NCBI GenBank assembly: GCA_016125585.1
Contig: WGLL01000004.1
Coordinates: 124,001 to 188,000 of the forward strand
DNA length: 64,000 nucleotides
From: Caulobacter sp.
GTDB taxonomy: Bacteria > Pseudomonadota > Alphaproteobacteria > Caulobacterales > Caulobacteraceae
Direction: 5' to 3'
Shown here: piece by piece, positions 52,327-60,493 of the stretch
How positions within the stretch are numbered: the first letter of the stretch is position 1
How the letters are laid out: every line of letters starts with the position of its first letter
Translations under genes and position numbers: made by a program
The notes under the pieces: model-generated
The model's database searches: none
What the model saw: the letters and a program-made list of their open reading frames with translations, nothing else
What the model was told of the DNA's origin: nothing

Positions 52327-55300
52327 GCCGCCTCGGCCAGTTCGCGCAGGGCGGCGTTGGCGATGGTCAGCTTGGCGAAGGTCCAGCCGCCGCCGGCGCT
52401 TTCGATCTCCTCCACCGTGCGGCGCACGGCGCGTCCCGGCCCGGAGTGGATAGCGGCCCAGCTGTTGACCGTCTGGCGCGCCTGTTCCGGCGTCTCGCCG
52501 GCCTGGGCGTTGGTCGCGAAGGTCATCACCGCCCGGGTGACGGCCGTCTGTTCGCCCAGCATGTCCTCGATCAGGCGCCGGACGGCCATCCGCTCATAGT
52601 GATCGCCGCCGCGCTTTTCGCCGGCCGCGGCCCGCAGCTTGTCGAAGTTGAAGGCCGCCCCAACCTGGTGATAGAGGCGCGCCGCCGACGCCGCCGGCCA
52701 GTCCATGGAGGCGGCGACGTCGATCAGGTCGGCGGCGGTGGTCAGGGGCTGCAGCGAGGCCACGGCCTGGGCCAGGGCCTCCGGCGCGCCGTCGGCGAGG
52801 AAGGCCTTGGCGCGGCGGGCGACCGCCTTCTGCTCGAAGGGCGAGAGGATGGCCGGCGTCACCGCCGCCAGCTCCTGCACCGCCGGCCGGTAGCGATCGA
52901 CCAGGGCCTGGACCCCCTCCCCGGTCTTGGCGCGGCGCGCCATCCAGTAGGTCTGGCTGCGGATCAGGTGGGAGAGGGCGCGGAACAGGGCCAGCTGCCC
53001 CTGGGCCGGCGCCTTGCCGTCCAGGGCGGCGACCTGATCCCACAGGGCGTCGACGCCCAGAACCCGGCGGCCGGCCTCGAACCCGACCACCAGGGCCGCG
53101 TCGTCGGCCCCGGCGGAGGCCTTCAGCCGGCTGGCGAAGGTGGGCCCGCAGCGGTTGACGATCTGGTTGGACAGCACCGTGGCGATGATTTCCCGCCGCA
53201 GGCGATGGCGACGCATCTCGTCGTCGTACTTGCGCAGGCCGTCGGGGAAATAGGCCTCCAGGGTAGCCTGGAAGGCCGGATCGTCCGGCCCCTTGCCGGC
53301 GACCATGTCGCTGAACAGGTCGAGCTTGCCATAGGCCAGCAGCACCGCCAGCTCCGGCCGCGACAGGCCCTGGCCGGCCTTGGCCATGTCCTGCAGCGCC
53401 AGCGGATCGGGAAGACCCTCGACCCTGCGGTCCAGTTTCCCGTCGGTCTCGAGCTCGGCCATGAAGCGGGCGTGGTTGTCGACCTCGCCGACCGCGTCCT
53501 GCTGCAGCAGGGAGAGCGCCAGGGTCTGGTCGTAGTTGTGGGCCAGCACATGGGCGGCGACATCGTCGGTCATGGAGACCAGCAGCTTGTTGCGGTCTGT
53601 CCGCGTCAGGTTTCCGGCCCGCTCGACCATGCCGGTGAGGATCTTGATGTTGACCTCATGGTCGGAGCTGTCGACCCCGGCGGAATTGTCGATGGCGTCG
53701 GTGTTGATCCGGCCGCCATTGCGGGCGAACTCGATGCGGCCGGCCTGGGTCAGACCCAGGTTGGCCCCCTCGCCCACCACCTTGACCCGCAGGTCGGCGC
53801 CGTCGATGCGGATGGCGTCGTTCGCCTTGTCGCCGGCATCGTGCTGGCTCTCGCGCCGCGCCTTCACATAGGTGCCGATGCCGCCGAGGTAGAGCAGTTC
53901 GGCCCGCGACTTGAGGATGGCGGTCATCAGTTCGGCCGGGCTGAGCTTGTCGGCCTTGATGTCGAAGGCGGCCTTGATCTCCGGGGTCAGGGGGATGCTC
54001 TTCAGCGACCGGGCGAAGACGCCGCCGCCCTTGCTGATGGCCGCGCGGTCATAGTCGTCCCAGGACGAGCGCGGCAGGGCGAACATCCGCTCGCGCTCGG
54101 CATAGCTGATCTTGGGGTCCGGATCGGGATCGATGAAGATGTGGCGGTGATCAAAGGCGGCGAGCAGCCGGGTGTGCCTGGACAGCAGCATGCCGTTGCC
54201 GAACACGTCGCCGGACATGTCGCCGACGCCGACGACGGTGAAGGGCTCCTTCTGGATGTCCTTGCCCATCTCGCGGAAGTGGCGCTTGACCGCCTCCCAG
54301 GCGCCGCGGGCGGTGATGCCCATGACCTTGTGGTCGTAGCCGGCCGAGCCGCCGGAGGCAAAGGCGTCGCCCAGCCAGAAGCCGTAGGATTCGGCGATGC
54401 CGTTGGCGATGTCGCTGAAGGTCGCCGTGCCCTTGTCGGCGGCCACGACCAGATAGGGATCGTCGCCCTCGTGCACGATCACCCCGGCGGGAGGGATGAC
54501 CTCATTGTCGGCGTTGATGTTGTCGGTGATGTCCAGGAGGCCGGACAGGAAGGTGGTGTAGGCGGCGACGCCGGCGGCCCGGACCTGATCGGGGGCCCCG
54601 CCCCGCGGCAGCTGCTTGGGATAGAAGCCGCCCTTGGAACCGACCGGCACGATCACCGCGTTCTTGACCTGCTGCGCCTTGACCAGGCCCAGCACCTCGG
54701 TGCGGAAGTCGTCGCGACGGTCCGACCAGCGCAGGCCGCCCCGGGCCACCGGACCGAACCGCAGGTGCACGCCCTCGACCTGCGGCGACCAGACGAAGAT
54801 CTCGCGATAGGGCTTGGGGTCGGGCAGGTCGTCCAGCTCGCGGCTGGCGATCTTGAAGCTGATGTAGGGCTTGTGATCCCCGCCCTCGCCGAGCTGATAG
54901 AAGTTGGTGCGCTTGATGGCCATGACCAGCAGGGCGAGGCGGCGCAGGGCGCGGTCGGCGTCCAGGCTCTCCACCGCCTGCAGGGCCTCGACGATCTGGC
55001 CCATCACCGCCTCGGCCTGGGTCAGGCGGGCGGCGTTGTCGACGGCGATGGCGGTGTCGAACTTGACGCGGAACAGGTCGAGGATCAGCCGGGCGACGCC
55101 GGGATTGTCGGCCAGGGCCTGTTCCTGCACCGACTGGCTGGGGTCCAGCCCCGACTGCAGGCGATAGCGGGCCAGGGCCCGGACCAGGGCGGCCTCGCGC
55201 CAGGAGACCCCCAGTTCGAGGACCAGGCGGTTGAAGCCGTCGCTTTCGGTCTGACCCAGCCAGACCGCGGTGAACAGCGCCTCGAAGGCGGCCTTGATGT

Positions 55301-57158
55301 CGGCGAACACCAGATGTTCGCCCGCCCGGTCTTCGAGCAGGAATTCGTGAACCCAGACGGTTTCGGTCCCGTCCGCTCCGACCGGCGTCAGCTCGAAGGC
55401 GTCCTCGATCAGGGCGCGGAGGCCCATGTGCTCGAGGATCGGCGTCACATCGGCCAGCGGCACATGCTCGCCCCGGCGATAGAGCTTGAAGCGGAAGCGC
55501 ATGGCGCTGTCGCCGACCTTGCGGAAGGCCCGGACCCGGAAATCGTCGCCGGGCGCCATGGCGTCGACCTCGCCCAGATCGGCCAGGGCCTCCTCGGCGG
55601 GGTAGAAGTCGCGGTAGCCGCCGCTGAAGGCCTCGGCCCAGCGGTGCAGGGCCGGGGTGGTCGGCAGGCCCGAGGCGCGGACGGCCGCCTCGAAGCGATC
55701 ACCCCAGGTGCGGGCGGCCTCGGCCACCTCGGCCTCGAGGGCGGCGACATCGGGATCGGCGTGATCGCCGGGCGTGACCCCGATGATGTAGTGAACCCGC
55801 GCCAGGGGCGAGTCCGAGAAGCTGGGGTAATAGGCCGAGACCCTGCCCCCGTAGGCGGCGGCGATCAGCCTGCCTGCCCGCTCGCGCAGGCCGCTGTCGT
55901 AGCGGTCGCGCGGCACGAACAGCAGCACCGAGAAGAAGCGGTCGAAGGGGTCCTTGCGGGCGAACAGCTTCAGGCGCGGCCGGTCGTAGAGATGCAGGAT
56001 GCCGGTGGCCTGGGTGAGCAGTTCATCCTCGCCCATCTGGAACAGTTCGTCCCGGGGATAGGTCTCGATGATGTTGCGCAGACGCTTTTCGCTGTGGCCG
56101 CCGGGCAGGACCTGGGCCGCCGCCAGGGCCAGCCGAACCTTGCGCCGGATCAGCGGCGCCTCATGGGCCGGGGTCTCATAGGCCTCGGCGGTGAACAGGC
56201 CGACAAAGCGGACCTCCCCGGACGGCAGGCCGTCGGCGCCGTAGCGCTTGACGCCGACGTAATCCATGTAGGCCCGGCGATGGACCCGCGAGCGCAGGTT
56301 CGACTTGGCCACGGTCAGGGCGGGACCGGATTCCAGGTGGCGGCGCACCTGGGAGGACAGCACGGCCGGCTCGTTGGCCCGGCGCAGCACGGCCCGCGAC
56401 TGGTCCCGCAGGACCCCGAGATTGTCTTCCGGCTGATGCAGCGGGGCCTGGGCGGCGTAGCCGCCGTCCTCGGTGCGGGGATACTCATAGACGCGGCTTC
56501 CGAGGAAGACGAAGTGCTCGCCCTCCAGCCAGCGCAGGAAGGTAAGCTGCTCGGCCCGCTCGTCCGGATCGGCGCCGCCCAGCGGCGTGGCCTCGAACTC
56601 GTCGATGGTCCGCCGCATCAGGTCCTTCATGGCGGTGAAGTCCTCGACCGCCGCGACGACATCGGCCAGGCTTTCGGCGACCGCCTCGATCAGACCCTCG
56701 ACCCGGTCCTCGCCGACGGGATCGAGATGCACCTGAATCAGGGAGCGGGCCTTGCCGCCGACATCGACGACCGGGTGGAACATCGCCCGCACGGCCAGGC
56801 CCAGCTCCGTGATCTGGCCCATGATGCTGTCGACCAGGAAGGGCCGGTCGTCCTGAACGATCTCCAGCAGGTCGCGGCCGAGATCGCGGCCGTCGGAATC
56901 AGTCCAGCGGCGCAGTCGGATGGCGGGGTCGCGATCACCCGCCGAGACGGCGAATTGCCAGAATTCGGCGAACATCGCGGCAAGCCCGGCGTCCGACACC
57001 GGCGGCAGTTCCTCGGCCTGCAGATCGGCGGCCAACTGGTCCAGAAAGGCGACTTCCTCGGGCCCCGGCGGGCTCATGCGCCCCAGGCTGGCGGCGAAGG
57101 CGTCCGCCAGACGCCGACCCGTGCCCTGAACCGAAAGGTCGCTTTTCGCGCCGCTCAT
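52308..57158 (-). CDS. gdhB: NAD-specific glutamate dehydrogenase, large (GDH-180) type
   Basis: The protein has 1,616 residues, the usual size of the giant NAD-GDH family. The N-terminal half is the family-specific regulatory part. The catalytic segment is near residues 780-1200: KNAVIVPVGSKGGFYPKQLP near 838 with the lysine used by GDHs, VGVGDMSGDVFGNGML and DGADLRVKVVGEGANLGLTQ. It oxidatively deaminates glutamate to 2-oxoglutarate. The start ATG has AGGGAAA upstream. A 385-base gap precedes it. Confidence 0.97.
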   Translation of the reverse strand: MSGAKSDLSVQGTGRRLADAFAASLGRMSPPGPEEVAFLDQLAADLQAEELPPVSDAGLAAMFAEFWQFAVSAGDRDPAIRLRRWTDSDGRDLGRDLLEIVQDDRPFLVDSIMGQITELGLAVRAMFHPVVDVGGKARSLIQVHLDPVGEDRVEGLIEAVAESLADVVAAVEDFTAMKDLMRRTIDEFEATPLGGADPDERAEQLTFLRWLEGEHFVFLGSRVYEYPRTEDGGYAAQAPLHQPEDNLGVLRDQSRAVLRRANEPAVLSSQVRRHLESGPALTVAKSNLRSRVHRRAYMDYVGVKRYGADGLPSGEVRFVGLFTAEAYETPAHEAPLIRRKVRLALAAAQVLPGGHSEKRLRNIIETYPRDELFQMGEDELLTQATGILHLYDRPRLKLFARKDPFDRFFSVLLFVPRDRYDSGLRERAGRLIAAAYGGRVSAYYPSFSDSPLARVHYIIGVTPGDHADPDVAALEAEVAEAARTWGDRFEAAVRASGLPTTPALHRWAEAFSGGYRDFYPAEEALADLGEVDAMAPGDDFRVRAFRKVGDSAMRFRFKLYRRGEHVPLADVTPILEHMGLRALIEDAFELTPVGADGTETVWVHEFLLEDRAGEHLVFADIKAAFEALFTAVWLGQTESDGFNRLVLELGVSWREAALVRALARYRLQSGLDPSQSVQEQALADNPGVARLILDLFRVKFDTAIAVDNAARLTQAEAVMGQIVEALQAVESLDADRALRRLALLVMAIKRTNFYQLGEGGDHKPYISFKIASRELDDLPDPKPYREIFVWSPQVEGVHLRFGPVARGGLRWSDRRDDFRTEVLGLVKAQQVKNAVIVPVGSKGGFYPKQLPRGGAPDQVRAAGVAAYTTFLSGLLDITDNINADNEVIPPAGVIVHEGDDPYLVVAADKGTATFSDIANGIAESYGFWLGDAFASGGSAGYDHKVMGITARGAWEAVKRHFREMGKDIQKEPFTVVGVGDMSGDVFGNGMLLSRHTRLLAAFDHRHIFIDPDPDPKISYAERERMFALPRSSWDDYDRAAISKGGGVFARSLKSIPLTPEIKAAFDIKADKLSPAELMTAILKSRAELLYLGGIGTYVKARRESQHDAGDKANDAIRIDGADLRVKVVGEGANLGLTQAGRIEFARNGGRINTDAIDNSAGVDSSDHEVNIKILTGMVERAGNLTRTDRNKLLVSMTDDVAAHVLAHNYDQTLALSLLQQDAVGEVDNHARFMAELETDGKLDRRVEGLPDPLALQDMAKAGQGLSRPELAVLLAYGKLDLFSDMVAGKGPDDPAFQATLEAYFPDGLRKYDDEMRRHRLRREIIATVLSNQIVNRCGPTFASRLKASAGADDAALVVGFEAGRRVLGVDALWDQVAALDGKAPAQGQLALFRALSHLIRSQTYWMARRAKTGEGVQALVDRYRPAVQELAAVTPAILSPFEQKAVARRAKAFLADGAPEALAQAVASLQPLTTAADLIDVAASMDWPAASAARLYHQVGAAFNFDKLRAAAGEKRGGDHYERMAVRRLIEDMLGEQTAVTRAVMTFATNAQAGETPEQARQTVNSWAAIHSGPGRAVRRTVEEIESAGGGWTFAKLTIANAALRELAEAAGRGRG

Positions 57159-57543
57159 GGGGATTTCCCTGAAATTTTCTTCGTTTTGCCGCTCTGGCCG
57201 GTCGATCTAACCGGATTTTCGGGCGCTTTCGCGCAGAATCGACTTGGCCGACAGAAATTCTTGCGGAGGACTGTAGCGCCCATGGTCGCGCTTCATAACC
57301 CCACGCGGGGCATCCCGGCGCCGTCAATTGTTTGCGAAGGTCATGCCCCGCAGGACAGGTCCTGACGGGGTCCGGATACGAGAGCGCCGCCGGAGGGGGG
57401 ATCCGGCGGCGCAGGTCCCGCGGGGGGCGGGACATTCGGGAGATTCGCCGTCTTCGGGGGGAGAAGTGGGCGCTCCATCTGCCCGGGGAACAGGGGGGAG
57501 GGGGCCCCGGACAAGACTGTAGATGGGAGGCCGAATGGCCGGT
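57159..57543. other. Gene-free region upstream of gdhB containing a strong hairpin
   Basis: This 385-base stretch between gdhB and the AI-2E-type transporter has no convincing gene. It holds GCGCCGCCGGA (57384-57394) / TCCGGCGGCGC (57402-57412) with a seven-base G-rich loop, plus purine-rich tracts (57455-57505). The hairpin may terminate transcription from the transporter gene although no U tract follows, or it may belong to the gdhB control region. Confidence 0.45.
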
Positions 57544-58665
57544 TCAAGAGGCCGGCGACTCAGTCTTTTCAGGCGGCTTGTCGCGGGTGGCGGCGGCGTG
57601 GGCCGGGGAGCTGCGGCCGTGGTCTCCGGCGGGATCGCCGTCCGCCGACAGCAGCACGGCGATCCAGTGCGAGCCCTCGAACTGGGCGAGGATGATCATC
57701 GCCATCACGGTCAGCGGCGTGGACAGGAACATCCCCGGCATGCCCCAGACCAGGCCCCAGAATCCGAGGGCCAGCAGCACCACCACCGGGTCGATGTTGA
57801 GGCTGTCGCCCTGCATCTTGGGCTGCACGACATTGCCGACCACGAACTGGATCACCCAGAGCACGATCAGCAGCACCGCCGCCTGCCACCAGCCGGGAAA
57901 CTGCACCAGGGCGAAGAGCGGCGGGAAGGCGATGCCGATGAAGCCGCCGATGATCGGGATATAGGAGGCCAGGAAGATCAGGAAGGCCCAGAACAGCGCA
58001 TTGTCGAGACCCAGCAGCAGCATCACCGCCAGCGACCCGGCGCCGATCATCAGGCCGGTCACCGTCTGCACCCACAGATACTGTTCGACCCCGTCGCGGA
58101 TGCGCTGGAAGCTCTGCACCGCCTCGTCGCGATGATGGTTGTGCGGGAACATGGCGACCACCTTGCGCCGGAAGCCGCGCTGCGAGGCGATGATGAAGGC
58201 CAGGTAGATCAGCACGAAGAAGGTGTCGGACAGCACGCTCTGGGCGCTCTGGGCCACGGCGCCCGCGAACTGGCCGGGATTGGCCCGCCGGATCAGTTCC
58301 GACAGGCTGACCGCCTCGACCCCGACGGCCTCGGCCGCCTGGGCCAGCAGCGCCTCCAGCTTCGGGGCGTAGCCGGTCAGCTGGTTGGCGAAGGCCACGC
58401 CCTGGTCGGCGATCACCACCACGATGCCGATGAGCACCAGGATGGTCAGGATGATCGCCGTGGGCAGGGCGACCGGCTTGGGCAGCCTGGGCCAGCGCTG
58501 ATTGAGGGTGCGCGAGAAGCCGTCGATGATCACCGCCAGGAAGACGGCCAGGGCCAGTTGGGTCAGGACACCGCGCAACAGCCACAGCGTGGCGCCGCAG
58601 GCGATGACCGCGAGGATCACCAGGGCGTTTCGCGAGACGCCGTCGGTCGTGGACTGGCTGGACAT
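57544..58665 (-). CDS. AI-2E family transporter
   Basis: The protein has 373 residues with about eight membrane helices. The PerM/AI-2E pattern includes ASYIPIIGGFIGIAFP, GNVVQPKMQGDSLNIDPVVVLLAL and GMPGMFLSTPLTVMAMIIL. Despite the family name, members include autoinducer exporters and Na+/H+ antiporters, so no substrate is assigned. The C-terminus is a 35-residue polar tail. It is divergent from the HerA-like gene. Confidence 0.88.
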   Translation of the reverse strand: MSSQSTTDGVSRNALVILAVIACGATLWLLRGVLTQLALAVFLAVIIDGFSRTLNQRWPRLPKPVALPTAIILTILVLIGIVVVIADQGVAFANQLTGYAPKLEALLAQAAEAVGVEAVSLSELIRRANPGQFAGAVAQSAQSVLSDTFFVLIYLAFIIASQRGFRRKVVAMFPHNHHRDEAVQSFQRIRDGVEQYLWVQTVTGLMIGAGSLAVMLLLGLDNALFWAFLIFLASYIPIIGGFIGIAFPPLFALVQFPGWWQAAVLLIVLWVIQFVVGNVVQPKMQGDSLNIDPVVVLLALGFWGLVWGMPGMFLSTPLTVMAMIILAQFEGSHWIAVLLSADGDPAGDHGRSSPAHAAATRDKPPEKTESPAS

Positions 58666-58848
58666 GGTGAACCTGCGTAACGTGGGCGACGACTGTCAGA
58701 TCAGCCCGGACCCGCGTCAACAATCAACAGGCGCCGGCGTTCCGCCCCAGGCGAGAATAACGACGACGGGCGCCTGCGACCCGGTGCACGCGGACGCAGA
58801 ACGGCAGGAGACGGCCTCGCGTCGCCGGCTCCTGGGCCCCTGATTATC

Positions 58849-58895
58849 GTGGGTTTGATCCGATAACCGGTTTCCCCTGATCGGAACCCGCTCTA
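58849..58895. repeat. Dispersed hairpin repeat, copy 2 (inverted relative to copy 1)
   Basis: Reverse complement of this stretch matches 37441-37486 over about 45 bases with scattered differences (shared core GAAACCGGTTATCGGATCAAA versus GGAACCGGTTATCGGATCAAA). The outer arms are GGGTT (58851-58855) / AACCC (58885-58889), and the inner pair is TCCGAT / ATCGGA. It lies upstream of the HerA-like gene, between it and the divergent AI-2E gene. Confidence 0.75.
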
Positions 58896-58933
58896 AGCCT
58901 TGGACAGGATAAGGACGGCAAGGAATCGCACGG

Positions 58934-60490
58934 ATGGTCGAGGTGGCGGACGGGACCCTGTTCATCGGCAAGGCGGAGGCGCCCGAGACCCTGAGGCTGG
59001 ACCGGGCCAATCGCCACGGCCTCGTCGCCGGCGCGACCGGCACCGGCAAGACCGTCACCCTGCAGATCCTGGCCCAGGGCTTTTCCGACGCCGGGGTCCC
59101 GGTATTCGCCGCCGATGTGAAGGGCGATCTGTCGGGCGTCTGCCAGCCGGGCAGCCCCAACGAGAAGATGCTGGCCCGGGCCGCGAAGATGGACCTGGAC
59201 CTGCGGCCCGACGCGCCGCCGACTGTCTTCTGGGATCTGTTCGGAGAGCAGGGCCATCCGGTGCGCTCGACCGTCTCGGAGATGGGACCGCTGCTGCTGT
59301 CGCGGATGCTGGAGCTCAACGACGTCCAGGAAGGCGTGCTCAACATCGTCTTCAGGATGGCCGACGACGAGGGGCTGCTGCTGCTCGACCTGAAGGATCT
59401 GCAGGCGGCGCTGAAATACGTCGGCGAGAACGAGAAGGAGATCGACCTCAAGTACGGCAACGTCTCCGCCGCCACCATCGGCACCATCCAGCGCGGCCTG
59501 CTGACCCTGGAGACCCAGGGCATCAGCCATCTGTTCGGCGAACCGGCCCTGAGGCTGAGCGACCTGATGCGGGTGGACGGCTCCGGGCGCGGGATCGTCT
59601 CGATCCTGGCCGCCGACAAGCTGATCCGCAGCCCCCGCCTCTATGCGACCTTCCTGCTCTGGCTGTTGTCGGAACTGTTCGAGGAGATGCCGGAGATCGG
59701 CGATCCGGAAAAGCCGCGCATGGTGTTCTTCTTCGACGAGGCCCATCTGCTGTTCCGCGACGCCCCGCGCGCCCTGCTGGAGAAGGTCGAGCAGGTGGTG
59801 CGGTTGATCCGGTCCAAAGGGGTCGGCGTCTATTTCGTCACCCAGAACCCGGCCGATATTCCGGAGACGGTGCTGGCCCAACTGGGCAACCGCTTCCAGC
59901 ACGCCCTGCGCGCCTATACGCCGGCCGAGCAGAAGGGGCTGCGCGCCGCGGCCGCCTCGTTCCGGCCCAACCCGGCCTTCGACACCGCCGAGGCGATCCA
60001 GAACCTGGGGGTCGGCGAGGCCCTGGTCTCTGTCCTGGACGAAAAAGGCGCGCCGACCATCACCGCCCGCACCCTGATCCGGCCGCCGGCCTCGCGGCTG
60101 GGCCCGGCGACGCCCGCGGAGCGCGCGACGATCATGGCCGCCAGTCCGGTGCGCGGTCTCTACGACCAGGTGCAGGATCGCGAGTCGGCCTTCGAGATGC
60201 TGAAGAGCCGGGCCGACGCCGCCCAGCGTCAGGCCGAGGCCGCCGCCGCCGAGGCCGAGATCCTCAAGAAGCGGGAGGCCGAGGAGAAGGCCTGGGAAAA
60301 GCAGCAGGTACAGCGGGAACGCGAGGCCGCGCGAGCCAGCCGCACCGCGCCGCGGACGACGTCACGGCCGCGCGGCTCCAGTCGCCAGAGCATGGGCGAG
60401 GCCTTCGCCAAGTCGATGCTGCGCACCGTCGGCAGCCAACTCGGCCGCGAGCTGTTGCGCGGCCTCCTGGGCGGGCTGAAGCGGCGGTAG
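58934..60490 (+). CDS. HerA-like ATPase (DUF853 family)
   Basis: The protein has 518 residues. Walker A GATGTGKT (33-40), Walker [13 protein letters not shown] (about 260-270) and the sensor segment [16 protein letters not shown] (about 300) mark an FtsK/HerA-superfamily DNA-translocating ATPase. The C-terminus is a long charged coiled-coil-like region ([17 protein letters not shown]) and a basic tail. AAGGA precedes the ATG. The family's precise role is not established; no NurA-type nuclease or toxin neighbour is present. The copy-2 hairpin repeat lies 40 bases upstream. Confidence 0.88.
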   Translation: MVEVADGTLFIGKAEAPETLRLDRANRHGLVAGATGTGKTVTLQILAQGFSDAGVPVFAADVKGDLSGVCQPGSPNEKMLARAAKMDLDLRPDAPPTVFWDLFGEQGHPVRSTVSEMGPLLLSRMLELNDVQEGVLNIVFRMADDEGLLLLDLKDLQAALKYVGENEKEIDLKYGNVSAATIGTIQRGLLTLETQGISHLFGEPALRLSDLMRVDGSGRGIVSILAADKLIRSPRLYATFLLWLLSELFEEMPEIGDPEKPRMVFFFDEAHLLFRDAPRALLEKVEQVVRLIRSKGVGVYFVTQNPADIPETVLAQLGNRFQHALRAYTPAEQKGLRAAAASFRPNPAFDTAEAIQNLGVGEALVSVLDEKGAPTITARTLIRPPASRLGPATPAERATIMAASPVRGLYDQVQDRESAFEMLKSRADAAQRQAEAAAAEAEILKKREAEEKAWEKQQVQREREAARASRTAPRTTSRPRGSSRQSMGEAFAKSMLRTVGSQLGRELLRGLLGGLKRR

Positions 60491-60493
60491 CCG

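Noticed and set aside
52446..57365. Plus-strand open frame of 1,639 codons opposite gdhB
   Set aside because: Mirror frame of the glutamate dehydrogenase gene, with the low-complexity composition of antisense frames in GC-rich DNA.
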